From Isotricha intestinalis (Eukaryota > Ciliophora > Litostomatea > Vestibuliferida > Isotrichidae): a stretch of 53,228 nucleotides of DNA. Position 1 is the first letter of the stretch, and every line of letters starts with the position of its first letter. Location: NCBI GenBank assembly GCA_023807065.1, contig JAJJLU010003557.1:1-53228 (forward strand), read 5' to 3'. Under the pieces are notes generated by a model that saw only the letters and a program-made list of their open reading frames with translations, ran no database searches and was not told the origin of the DNA. The position numbers and the translations under genes are program-made. Positions 20,674-30,810 of the stretch are shown piece after piece.

Positions 20674-22980
20674 TTAATTCTTCTTAACAATATCATTAAA
20701 TTGTGGATTAGCTCTGTCTAAAGAAGTTAAATCAACAAATTGTCCATATTGTGCGAAAGAATTATTAAAATTTTGAATATGAATTTTATCAGGATTTTCA
20801 TCTCCACTTTCTTCACTTTCTTCATCTCCAGAAAATACATTTCCTTTATCATTATCTTCATTATCTCCTTCATAAATTTCTTCATCAGAAGAAATGACTT
20901 GTCTATCTTTTTCATTATCATCATCATCAATATCATTAATATTATTATTATAAAGATTATTTTTTTTAGTATTTTCAATCATATTCATTTTCTCAATTTC
21001 AATTTCACTCATTTTATAATTAAAATTAGCAGGCATATTTAACCAAGGATGACTTAACATTTTTTTTGCACTTGCTCTTTTTTCAGGATAATATTCTAAC
21101 ATAGGTAACATAAAATTACTTAAAGCTTCAGCTTCAAATTCTTTAAAATGGTATTTTTTTATAAGAACATTTTTTAAAGGAAAAAATTGTAATCCTTTAA
21201 TTCTTCTTAAATGTCCATTTTTATTAAAATATTTTTTAGAATTTAATCCACTTAAAGCAAATTTTTTTGGCATTTTTCCTAATAATTCAATAAATTGAGC
21301 TAAATGATCATCATTTTTAGTGAAAGTTTCTCCTTTTCGAGGTTCAAATAAAAAGTCTCCTGTTGCTAATTCAAAAACAATACAAGCTAAAGACCATAAA
21401 TCTGCAGTTTCATTATAATTTATTCCTAATATTACTTCTGGACTTCTATATTGTCTTGTTTGTATTTCTGTTGAAAAATGATGTGTAAACCAACATGCAT
21501 TTCCCATATCACATATTTTCGTATTTATTGTACTTTCTATTTCTGGTCCTCTTCTATTCATTTCTTCTGCTATTGTTTTCATTACTGATATTTTTTCATT
21601 TTCTGTTTTTGCATTTTTTAATAAATTATTTCTTAACATTATATTCTTTCTATATTCTACATCATGTAATATTCTATTCTTTTCTTTAATATAATTTTGA
21701 AGAGTCTTTGAATATTCAATTATATTAAAATTAAATGTTGGTTGATTTAATATATTTGTTGTATTCGTATTATTATTTGATTCTGAATCAGAATCTAAAT
21801 CAAGATCTAATTCTTCATTAGTTGAAGTAAAATAATTTAATTTTTGCCTTGGAACTGATGCTATTCGAGGACGTTCTAATAAATCATTTATATCATAATC
21901 GTTCACATCCAAATCTTCTTCTTCATTCTCCTTATTTATTTCATTCTTCCTTTTATCCATTATTTCTTTTATTTTTTTATCTATTTCTATTTGACTTAAA
22001 CCTAAATTTTCTAATTTTTTTAATTGTTTTTTTTTAAATTTTGCATTTTTTTTACGTAATTGTTTTCCTGTTAATTTATTTTTATTTTGATTTCTTTCTC
22101 TATCATTATCATTATTATTAGTATTATTATTATTATTTTTTCCTCTTTTTTTTTTTGTTTTCTGAATTTGAAAAGTTCCACTTTCTTCAATTCCTTTTAA
22201 TTCATCTTTAGTTAAACAAACTAAAATATTTTCTGGTTTTAAATCAGTATGAATAATATTACACATTCTATGTAAAAAATCTAATCCAATTAAAATTTGT
22301 TTAGTAATAATTCTAATATAAGGAAGTGGGATACCTTTATAATTATATCTTTTAATTAATTCTAATAAAGTTACTCCCATAATTTCAAAAACCATACAAA
22401 AATGTCTTCCATTTTGTCCATGATAAATAAAAGAATTTAATAATTGGACAATTTGACTATGTTCCATTTTATCAATATCATTAATTTTTTCAGGTTCATC
22501 CTTCCAATAAATTTTAAGTGAATCCAACCATTCTTTATCAAAATTATGTTTTTCTAATTCTTGTAATATTTCAACTTCATCATAAGCAGCATCAATATAT
22601 TGTTGTGCACTTTTTTGTATTTTAATAGCAACATAAGTACCATATTTAATATCTAAAGCTAACCATGCAGTAGAAAAATGACCCCAACCTAATTTTTGCA
22701 TTATTATATATCTTTCTAATAATATTTCTCCTACATGAACTGGATGATATCCATTCACTTTATAATCTGATAATCCTTCATCTTCTGAATTGTCACTATC
22801 AGTAAATTTTGGGTCATTCATCTTTTTTTGATTAAAATATATTAATTTATCTATCTCTGGAGGAGGTATTAAATTATTCTTTGAATTTTCTACACTTTTT
22901 TTCTCTTCTTCTTTTGATAATGGAAGATTTGGACTCAGTAATTTATCTATCTCATCATCTAATGCTTCTGCTTCTTTCAA
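20674..22980 (-). CDS. SRPK-type Ser/Thr protein kinase with long spacer insert
   Basis: 768 residues. The SRPK signature YHPVHVGE precedes the domain at residue ~78. Kinase motifs: LGWGHFSTAW glycine loop (97-106), catalytic Lys120 in VAIKIQK, HTDLKPEN (244-251), DMGNACW (491-497; SRPKs have DLGNACW instead of DFG), and QTRQYRSPEV in the activation segment. As in SRPKs the kinase domain is split, here by about 225 Asn/Lys/Asp-rich residues (about 262-485). SRPKs phosphorylate RS-domain splicing factors; the spacer in known members controls cytoplasmic retention. The C-terminus adds an acidic tail with many Asp/Glu/Ser. All catalytic residues are present, so it should be active. It is divergent from the ABHD17-like gene. 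Confidence 0.95.
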   Translation of the reverse strand: MKEAEALDDEIDKLLSPNLPLSKEEEKKSVENSKNNLIPPPEIDKLIYFNQKKMNDPKFTDSDNSEDEGLSDYKVNGYHPVHVGEILLERYIIMQKLGWGHFSTAWLALDIKYGTYVAIKIQKSAQQYIDAAYDEVEILQELEKHNFDKEWLDSLKIYWKDEPEKINDIDKMEHSQIVQLLNSFIYHGQNGRHFCMVFEIMGVTLLELIKRYNYKGIPLPYIRIITKQILIGLDFLHRMCNIIHTDLKPENILVCLTKDELKGIEESGTFQIQKTKKKRGKNNNNNTNNNDNDRERNQNKNKLTGKQLRKKNAKFKKKQLKKLENLGLSQIEIDKKIKEIMDKRKNEINKENEEEDLDVNDYDINDLLERPRIASVPRQKLNYFTSTNEELDLDLDSDSESNNNTNTTNILNQPTFNFNIIEYSKTLQNYIKEKNRILHDVEYRKNIMLRNNLLKNAKTENEKISVMKTIAEEMNRRGPEIESTINTKICDMGNACWFTHHFSTEIQTRQYRSPEVILGINYNETADLWSLACIVFELATGDFLFEPRKGETFTKNDDHLAQFIELLGKMPKKFALSGLNSKKYFNKNGHLRRIKGLQFFPLKNVLIKKYHFKEFEAEALSNFMLPMLEYYPEKRASAKKMLSHPWLNMPANFNYKMSEIEIEKMNMIENTKKNNLYNNNINDIDDDDNEKDRQVISSDEEIYEGDNEDNDKGNVFSGDEESEESGDENPDKIHIQNFNNSFAQYGQFVDLTSLDRANPQFNDIVKKN

Positions 22981-23284
22981 CTTTTGATTCTTGTTTTTTT
23001 TACATTTTTCTATTTTTTATCAAATTTTTATTTTAGTTAATATAAGTATTTTTACTTTTGTTTTTTCCACGATTACTCATTTTTTTTATTTTGGAATTTT
23101 TAAAATTTTAATTTTTGTTTTTTAAATCTTATAAATAAAAGAATATATTTTATTTAATTCAAAAAAAAAGAATAAAAAATATCAAAACCTTAAAAAACTA
23201 AATTAAACAAAATATAAAATAATTAAACCTATTTTAAATGAAAATAAAAATAAAAAACAAAAAAAACAAAAAAATAAAAAAAAA
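22981..23284. promoter_or_regulatory. Divergent intergenic between SRPK and hydrolase genes
   Basis: 304 bp holding promoters for both genes. The part nearest the hydrolase is a strand-asymmetric purine tract: a long run of A-rich AAAATAAAA/AAAAAACAAAA words just before its ATG. No further element recognised. Confidence 0.4.
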
Positions 23285-24364
23285 ATGGAATCTGATGAAA
23301 AAATAAAAATAAGTTATGATACCCTATGGAAATTTATAATCCGTCCTCCTCGTGATCAATATTCAGAGGAAGAATTAGGAGAGACTCACTTTGTCTACCA
23401 TCGAAAAAGTTACATTCGTACAGACTATTCAATAATCTCTTCAGAAGGTCACACATTAAAATGTTCCTTTATCCAACCAGATTCAGATTCTCGTCCTAAA
23501 GAGGAGATGCCAGTAGTGATTTACCTTCATGGTAATTCATCCTCACGTCTGGAGGGCATTCGTATGGCAAACACATTAATAAAACGAGACATAAACCTCT
23601 TTATCTTTGACTTCGCAGGTAGTGGCATATCAGAAGGAGAATACATATCACTAGGTTACCACGAGAAAGACGATGTAAAAACAGTGATTGATTTCTTAGA
23701 AAGAATTCCAGGTGTGGGGAAAATAGGTTTATGGGGAAGATCAATGGGTGCTGCTACTACATTATTATATGCATATAAGGATAAGAGAATTAAAGCAATT
23801 GTTATGGATTCTCCTTTTGCTGATTTTTCTAAGTTAGCTAAAGAATTATGTATTAAACAAGTAAGTCATTTACCTGGATTCTTAATTGATGCTGCTATGA
23901 GTATTATTAGAGGAACTGTTAAAAAGAAAAATGGTTTAGATATTTATAAATTAAAACCCATTGATTGTGCTGAGAAAACTCATATTCCTGGATTGTTTAT
24001 TCATTCTGTAGATGATGAATTAATTAATATTCAACATTCTATTGAATTAAGTGAAAAATATGGAGGAGAAAAAAGCTTAAATAGTTGTCATGGAGGACAT
24101 AATGGAAGAAGACCTAATGATATTATCGAAAAAGTAGGAAATTTTTTTTCAAAACATTTAAATGAAGGAAGTGCTGATGAAGTAGATGAAGATATTATTA
24201 AAAAAAAAAATGAGATTATAAATGAAAGTGATGATTTTAGTCTTTTTAATAATAATAATGATATTGGACATCCTCAACATTTTGAAAATTTAAATGATTT
24301 AATGAATACTATTAAATTTGATGATTTTAAATCTGAGGATACCAATTTTACTGATAAGAAATAA
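23285..24364 (+). CDS. ABHD17/BEM46-like alpha/beta hydrolase
   Basis: 359 residues. Core fold motifs: YLHGNSSSRLEG (oxyanion region, about 83-94), DFAGSGISEGEYIS, the nucleophile elbow GRSMGAAT (Ser in G-x-S-x-G, about 157), acid in HSVDDELI (about 239) and His in CHGGHNGRRP (about 268), so the triad is complete. The sequence is typical of the ABHD13/ABHD17/Bem46 group, whose ABHD17 members remove palmitate from membrane proteins. No Cys-rich N-terminus as in animal ABHD17 is present, so the substrate is uncertain. The C-terminal ~65 residues are acidic and disordered. The first ~430 bp are clearly richer in G/C and use codons such as CGT, CTC, TAC, GAC and CAC. The remainder matches its AT-rich neighbours. 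Confidence 0.93.
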   Translation: MESDEKIKISYDTLWKFIIRPPRDQYSEEELGETHFVYHRKSYIRTDYSIISSEGHTLKCSFIQPDSDSRPKEEMPVVIYLHGNSSSRLEGIRMANTLIKRDINLFIFDFAGSGISEGEYISLGYHEKDDVKTVIDFLERIPGVGKIGLWGRSMGAATTLLYAYKDKRIKAIVMDSPFADFSKLAKELCIKQVSHLPGFLIDAAMSIIRGTVKKKNGLDIYKLKPIDCAEKTHIPGLFIHSVDDELINIQHSIELSEKYGGEKSLNSCHGGHNGRRPNDIIEKVGNFFSKHLNEGSADEVDEDIIKKKNEIINESDDFSLFNNNNDIGHPQHFENLNDLMNTIKFDDFKSEDTNFTDKK

Positions 24365-24898
24365 AGAAGTTTTTTTTTGGAATAGGTTTTTTTACTAAAA
24401 TAATTATATAATTAAAAATATTATATTTTTAAATAGACTGTTTGAATTATTTTTACTATTATTAATGGCTTTAATATAACAAATAAAATTTAGTTTTTAA
24501 GTTTTTGATTTTTTTTATTAATTTAAAAAAATAAATAATATAAAATAAATAAATCTTAATTTAATATGATTTCTAATGAATATTTAAAAAAGTAAAATTA
24601 TACTTTTAATATTAATAATCATATTTTTTTAAATTTGGAAAATTAAATAAATTCAGATAAAAAATTCAAAAAACAATAAAACTAAAATTTACCTCAATGT
24701 ATTCTTATCATATTTTTCTTTGATTTATACTTATTCTTTGATTTTTTATTTATTTATTTCAATTAAATATTTATTAATTTAAAAAAGTAAAACAAATTAT
24801 ATAACAATGAATCTATATACTAAAAAATATTTATTTAATTCCAATTACTTTTTTTGGATAATTAATTTATTGATTTATTTACCATAATTTCATTGATT
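24365..24898. other. Convergent intergenic, no gene seen
   Basis: 534 bp between the 3' ends of the hydrolase gene (+) and the USP-like gene (-). AT-rich with stops throughout; nothing recognised. Confidence 0.6.
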
Positions 24899-26681
24899 TT
24901 AAGATTTTGTTACTTTATTAAAAGAATTTAAATTAAAGGTTTTATTTTTAGATTTTAACTCAGGATTATTTTGATTTTTTTGATTAAAATTGTACATTGA
25001 ATTAAAATACTTATCATAATAATTACTTGAATTTTTTTCTTGAATATTTGGCTTTACATATTTTCTATTAATATGAATATCATTTGAATTTTGTTCTTTA
25101 TCATTTTTTTTTTTTTGATTATTATGAAGTAAACTATTTTCTTTTTGAATTGAATTAAATTTATTTTTTTCTAATGACACACTTCTTTTTGCAGTTTCAT
25201 TTCTTACATTATCTTTATATATTTTTAAATCTTCATTATGATTTGGTTTTTTCTGTTCACTCTTTTTTATTAATGATTCTAAATGATATTTATTTAATTC
25301 ATTGTAATAAGATATATTATCTACTTTATTTGTCATTTGATCATAAATAGAAATTCTATCTTCTTCTTTCTTTTCTTCTTTTTTTTTATTTATTTCTAAA
25401 TCTAAAATATTTTGATTTATTGATTCATCATCATTGTTAATAATATTTGTATTAAGATTTGTTTTATTTTCTTCTTTATTTTTTTGAATAGTTTTCTTCA
25501 TTAATTTCATATAACATTCTAAATTAATTTCTTTTATCTTAATAGATTCTTCTGGAATTTCATTATAAGTAATTAAAACAGGATAAAAAATATATTTATC
25601 ATTTTCATCTTTCCCAGTTAAATAATTAATTAATTCTTTAAAACTTTTAAATTTAATAATTAATTCATCATTGAATAATATAAAAATATCTTTTTTTTCA
25701 TCATAAATAACATTAATATAATGACACATATAGTAACAATAAAGAATCATTCCAAAGAAAGAATATATTTTTTCAGTTTTAATATCAAACATTTCAATGG
25801 AATTAAAATTAAATTGAATCATGGAATAAAATTTAATAATATCTTCTTTATTTGGATTTTTATTACTCCAAACACAATTTATAAAAAAATATTTTGGAAG
25901 ATAATTACATATAGTTCTCTTTTCCATTACACAATGACATTTATCACATTTTTTAACATGTTGATATGAAACTTCTTTAAATATTGCAAATAAATTACTA
26001 TTAAATTCATTAAAAGATAATTTTGACATTATAGAAAAATTTATTATTTCTTCAATATAAATTTCTCTTAAAAAATTATCTTTATCATATTTTATTTCTT
26101 TTTCATTTTTATCTTTTAGACAAAAATATTTTTCTCTTATATCAATATAAAATAATTTATGAATAAAATCAGAATTTATTTTCAAACAATTTTCAAGTAA
26201 ATATATAATTAATTCAATGGGATCTCCCATTCGATAAAGTAAAAAAATATTATTCGAATATTCGGATAATTCATATCTGAAAATAAAAGTATCAATACTA
26301 TTATAAAGATATCTAAATTCTTCAGAAATATTTGTTTTTTCTTTTGATTTTCTTGAATAAATAACAAACATTTTAATTAAAGCTTTTACAATATTATTAT
26401 TAATTGATTGTACATTATTATATAATTTAATTATATAATCAGAAAAATCAAAACAATAAAATAAAATATGAAGAGAAGTATGAATATAACATGCATTATG
26501 TTGTAAAGGATTTATTAAAGGAACATATAATAATTCTTCTTCTTTTTTTGAAACTGATTGAGAACGCTTTTTTTTTGGATTTTCATTAATAATATTTACT
26601 TTATTTTTGTGTTGACCTACATTTAAATTAGTTTCTAATTTATTATCTTTTATATTATTATTATTATTATTATTGCATTTA

Positions 26682-26722
<41 letters not shown>

Positions 26723-27718
26723 TTCATTTTTAATATTATTATTATTATTATTATTTTCATTTTTAATATTATTATTATTATTGTTATTTTCATTTTTAAT
26801 ATTATTATTATTATTCTCTTTTTCATTTTTAATATTATTATTATTATTCTCTTTTTCATTTTTAATATTATTATTATTATTATTTTCATTTTTAATATAA
26901 TTTAATATAATTGAATTTTCTGGTAAAATTATTGGATTTTCTTTTAATTTTTCAGGAGGAATTCTTGGTTCTGGATTATTTATATCACTTATAAAAAGTA
27001 AACTTCTTTCATTGTTTATTGGATTCTTATTATCATTTTGTTTATTTTCTTTTTGAGGCTCATAAACTTGATATTTATTATCATTTTGAATATTCTCTTT
27101 TTCTTTCCTTTTTTCACTTTTTATGATATCTATTTGCACTTTATCTATTTCTTGTTTATTTTTTTCATTTTGCCTTAACTTTTTATCTTCTTGAATTATC
27201 ATATTTGATTTTTTTTGATTTTTACCATTTTGTTTTTTTACATTTTGATTATTTTGTAAATGAATTTCAGGATTACTTATTATTTTATTTTTATTATTTC
27301 TTTCACAAATACCATTATTTAATTGGTTTTTGTCTAATTGTAAATATTCTTCTTTTTTTCTAATTTCTTCTTCTGGCTTCCTTTTTTTTATTTCTTTTAA
27401 AGACATTTCTATAGCTAATTTTGTTTCCTTCTCAAATAAATTATTAATTAATTCTTCTTGTTCTTTAATACGTTCAATTAATTCTACATTATTTGATTTT
27501 TCATTTATTTTATTTCTTCTATTATTTTCTATATTATTATGATGATCAATATTTCTTCCATGAATTTTATTATAAATATCATTATTTAAATAATTTCTTT
27601 TCATTTCATCATCAATATTATTTTTTTTATCTCGTTCAAATTGATGTAATAAATCATTATTAGGATAATTAGAATTAATTCTTGGATGTAAATCATAAAA
27701 TCCTTTATATTGGGACAT
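24899..27718 (-). CDS. USP-fold ubiquitin hydrolase-like protein (USP53/54 or plant UBP type)
   Basis: 939 residues in one exon. Residues ~1-385 are charged and Asn-rich with a tandem NNNNNIKNEKE-type repeat. A divergent USP domain follows (about 398-735). The Cys box is NPLQHNACYIHTSLHILFYC at ~403-422, where USPs have N-x-x-N-T-C-Y-x-N-S-x-L-Q. A finger-like KKCDKCHC lies near 591. The His box is MCHYINVIYDEKKDIFILF near 663, followed by FKSFKELINYL. Candidate Cys and His are both present, but the Gly-His-Tyr is Cys-His-Tyr, and the Asn-to-His change after the Cys box is unusual. The pattern recalls USP53/54 and plant C2H2-UBP proteins, some of which are inactive. The C-terminal ~200 residues are disordered. 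Confidence 0.75.
26640..26900 (-). repeat. In-frame Asn minisatellite (about six 30-33-bp units plus AAT runs)
   Basis: On the plus strand units of (ATT)n followed by ATTTTCATTTTTAAT, or CTCTTTTTCATTTTTAAT, recur about six times between 26700 and 26895. They encode (N)5-7-IKNE(KE) in the minus-strand gene. The repeat is bounded by a longer pure ATT run (26655-26720). Unit length keeps the reading frame, so copy number can vary without frameshift. Confidence 0.85.
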
Positions 27719-27834
27719 TTATCTATTATTGTCTTATATATATAATAATAAAATTATCTACATAAATTTTATTTTCATATAATTTAATTTAAAGTTATAA
27801 AAAATTATTTATTTAAATATTTAAAAAAGTAAAA
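27719..27834. promoter_or_regulatory. 116-bp divergent promoter region
   Basis: Short AT-rich interval between the start codons of the USP-like gene (-) and the coiled-coil gene (+). It carries TATATATA near 27738 and an A-rich leader before the plus-strand ATG. No specific factor site is recognised. Confidence 0.35.
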
Positions 27835-29493
27835 ATGATTGAAAATCAAAACGTAAATAAAAAAGATGAAAAAATCCAATCTGGATATGAGCAATTAGAA
27901 AATTTTGATAGAGAAAATAATGATAATAACAATTATGAAGAAATTAAAGAAGAAAATAATGAAGAATTAAATAAAGAAAATCCTTTTAATCAAGTTCAAA
28001 AAAGTATAATTGAACAAAGAAACATAATTCAATCTCAATTAAAATTTATATGTAATAAAATAGAAGACGCTTTAAATACATATCATATAAAAAAATTAGA
28101 AAAAGAGAGAGAAAAAGAAGAAATGAATAAAACTGGTTATACTCAAAAAGAAATAAAGCCTGTTACAAAAGAAATAAATAATTATAAAGAGCAAACAAAA
28201 AAAATACAAGATGAATTAGATAATGTTTATAATAATTTAAATATTCATAAAATTGAAAATGATATTAAAGAAAAAAGAATATTGTTAAAAGAAATTAAAA
28301 AAGATAATATATTATTAAAAAAAGCAACTAAAGGACAAGAAAAAGATATTAATGAGTTTAATAATAAAAATTATCAAATTGATGAAATTGAAGATTTAAA
28401 AGAAAAAATAAAGAAGTCAAAAGATGCTTTAAAAATAACAAAAGATTTTTATAAAGAGCAAGAATTAAAATTAAAGGAACAACAAAATCAAATTGATAAT
28501 TTAGATAAAAAGAAAAGAATGATAAAAGATAATATTGAATTTCAAAAAAAGAAAAAAATAAAAAATGAAAAAAATAAAAAAGAAAATGAAAAAGAAGAAA
28601 AAGAAAAAGAAAAAGGAGAAAATAATTATGAAAAAGAAGACATATATACTTTAGATGATATTAAATTAAAATTAGCAGTTGAAATTGATAATGAAGAAAA
28701 GAAATATAAAGAAGAATTAAATAATCAAAAAATATTAATTGAAAGTTTTAGTAAAGACATAGAAATTTTAAAAATAAAATTAAAATCAATTGAACAAACA
28801 AAAAGAATGGATGAATTAAAAAAAAAAGAAGCCCAAAAAATAAAATTAAAAGAAATTAAACAAAAAAAATTACAAAATCAAATGATGAATAATAATAATA
28901 TGATAAAAATATATCAAAATAAAAAAAGAGGTTATAGTCGTGATAATGTTAATAGAAGATTTAATAATCTTAATAATTATAATAATAATACTAATAATAA
29001 CTCTCAATGGCCTGAATTATCAACTTTAAATAATAAAAAAAGAAATTTTAATCAATTTCGAGAAAATAAAAATGATAAAAAATTTTCAAAGCCTTTTGAA
29101 ATAAATAAATTTTTTCAAAATAATAATATCACTGAAAGAAGACCTCATACACAATTAGGAAATTTAAATGATAGAAAAAAGAAATTATCAACTTTAAATC
29201 AAATAGAACAATTAAAATTTGATATTCAAAAAGCTTTAAATAATAATGCTCATCTTTTTGATAATAACATTATTAATAATAATAATAATCAAGTAATTAA
29301 TAATAATAAAGGTTTTGATAAAAATAATGAACCAAGTACTATTATTGGAAATAATGTAAATAATGATATTTCTGATATTAAAAATGATATTGAATATTTA
29401 AATGAATTAGATGTTGGAAATTTAGATAAATTTTCTATGAAACAAACTGGAGATTTAAAAAGAAAACCTTTTGAAAAAATTAATTTTAAATAA
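27835..29493 (+). CDS. Long coiled-coil protein with Asn-rich tail
   Basis: 552 residues in one exon. Residues 40-100 include NPFNQVQKSIIEQRNIIQSQ. From ~65 to ~355 the sequence is nearly unbroken charged helix (e.g. LKEKIKKSKDALKITKDFYK) and includes a pure Lys/Glu tract (KKENEKEEKEKEKGEN). A Lys-rich KLKEIKQKKLQNQMM precedes a disordered Asn/Arg-rich C-terminal region with NKKRGYSRDNVNRRF. No catalytic or membrane motif. Probably a structural protein of cilia, basal bodies or cortex by analogy only. Confidence 0.78.
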   Translation: MIENQNVNKKDEKIQSGYEQLENFDRENNDNNNYEEIKEENNEELNKENPFNQVQKSIIEQRNIIQSQLKFICNKIEDALNTYHIKKLEKEREKEEMNKTGYTQKEIKPVTKEINNYKEQTKKIQDELDNVYNNLNIHKIENDIKEKRILLKEIKKDNILLKKATKGQEKDINEFNNKNYQIDEIEDLKEKIKKSKDALKITKDFYKEQELKLKEQQNQIDNLDKKKRMIKDNIEFQKKKKIKNEKNKKENEKEEKEKEKGENNYEKEDIYTLDDIKLKLAVEIDNEEKKYKEELNNQKILIESFSKDIEILKIKLKSIEQTKRMDELKKKEAQKIKLKEIKQKKLQNQMMNNNNMIKIYQNKKRGYSRDNVNRRFNNLNNYNNNTNNNSQWPELSTLNNKKRNFNQFRENKNDKKFSKPFEINKFFQNNNITERRPHTQLGNLNDRKKKLSTLNQIEQLKFDIQKALNNNAHLFDNNIINNNNNQVINNNKGFDKNNEPSTIIGNNVNNDISDIKNDIEYLNELDVGNLDKFSMKQTGDLKRKPFEKINFK

Positions 29494-29570
29494 CATTTTT
29501 TAATTATATATACATTATAATAAATTCTTTCTTATATTTTTTTTTAATTATATTTTTTAATTTAGATATT

Positions 29571-30767
29571 ATGAATAATAATCTTCCTAGTATTATTCAG
29601 TGTTCTTCAAATTCAAAATGCTTTTATATTTTAGAAGAAATTTTATTAATTGGGAATGATAAAGGATTTGTTGAAATTTTTGATTGGAAAAAAGAAAATA
29701 AATTATATGAAATTGACTTATATTCAAATAAAGATTTAATAGAAAATAAAGAAAAAGATAATAATAAGCAAATTATAAATATAAGTTTATTATCAAAAGA
29801 GAAATTTGATTTTTTAATTCAAAGTAGAGGAGGAGATATTTTTATTGGGAATATAGATATAAAAAATTTAAAATATAATCAATATAATAAAATTGAAACT
29901 CAAATAGAATCTTTTACTAAATTTAAAATATGTTTTAATGAAGAAATAAGGAAATCAAATAAAAAATATGTTGAAGATTTTAAAAATGAAAATTGGAAAT
30001 TTTCAATAATAACACCAAATGAAAAAGAAAACGAAATTAAAATATATGAAATATCAAATAATTATTTAGTTCTACATTGTTATATTAAAAAATTATTTTT
30101 TTCTAATGAAGAAGAAAACAATGATTCTGATTCAGATTCATCAGATAATGGAAATGCAGAAATAAGAAAAAGTTTAATATGTAATATAATAATAAAAGAA
30201 AGTAAAAATATTATAATTTTTGCTTTTGAATCTTCAACAATTGGAATATATAATTTAAAATTAGAACACATTTCTCATTTAAAATTATTTAAAGAAAAAG
30301 AAGAAGCAATAATTACAACTTCTTTATTTGAATTTAATAATGAAATTTTTATTTGTGTTGGTTTTTTTTCTCCTAATTTATTAATATTAAAATTATCAAA
30401 AGATTATCAATTAATTTCAAAATATAAAAATATTAAAAATGCTTGTTCTGATTTAAAACAAGGAATTTCTTCAATAATATATGGAGAAGGAAAAAGAGAA
30501 GATTTATTATCTGAAGAAAATGAAATAAATAAATTTAATATATTATTTATTGGTTCATATGATAAAAGAGTAAAATTATTTAATTTAAATAAAGAAAATA
30601 ATGAAATAACTTTTACTGATATTGGTAATATAATAACAAATAGTAACGGAATAATAAATCAAATTTATTTTTTATCTTCAAAAGAAAAAGAAAATGAATT
30701 AGATATAAATTATTATCTTTTTGTATGTTGTGAACAAAGATTATTTTATATTTATTTAATTGCTTAA
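29571..30767 (+). CDS. WD40-like beta-propeller protein, possibly GNB1L/ASTRA1-like
   Basis: 398 residues, beta-rich throughout. Degenerate WD-type blades are visible: LLIGNDKGFVEIFDWKKENK near residue 25, FLIQSRGGDIFIGNID near 82, IIIFAFESSTIGIYNL near 215 and FNILFIGSYDKRVKLFNLN near 323. The layout, with an SRGG/SRDG blade and a final GSYDKRVKLF blade, suggests the GNB1L/Asa1 family, a cofactor in maturation of PIKK kinases. The match is weak and a generic WD protein is equally possible. An acidic Asp/Ser insert sits at about 183-200. It starts 77 bp after the preceding gene. Confidence 0.65.
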   Translation: MNNNLPSIIQCSSNSKCFYILEEILLIGNDKGFVEIFDWKKENKLYEIDLYSNKDLIENKEKDNNKQIINISLLSKEKFDFLIQSRGGDIFIGNIDIKNLKYNQYNKIETQIESFTKFKICFNEEIRKSNKKYVEDFKNENWKFSIITPNEKENEIKIYEISNNYLVLHCYIKKLFFSNEEENNDSDSDSSDNGNAEIRKSLICNIIIKESKNIIIFAFESSTIGIYNLKLEHISHLKLFKEKEEAIITTSLFEFNNEIFICVGFFSPNLLILKLSKDYQLISKYKNIKNACSDLKQGISSIIYGEGKREDLLSEENEINKFNILFIGSYDKRVKLFNLNKENNEITFTDIGNIITNSNGIINQIYFLSSKEKENELDINYYLFVCCEQRLFYIYLIA

Positions 30768-30810
30768 TTTATATTCATAATTTTGAAAATAATTAATTAA
30801 TAATTTAAAA

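Noticed and set aside
20469..20696. 75-codon hydrophobic minus-strand frame between the dynein light chain and SRPK genes
   Set aside because: T-rich intergenic sequence overlapping the 3' end of the SRPK gene; translation is Phe/Ile repeats and has no conserved look.
26673..26900. Plus-strand poly-Leu open frame
   Set aside because: It is the complement of the Asn minisatellite in the minus-strand USP-like gene; pure repeat translation with no leader.
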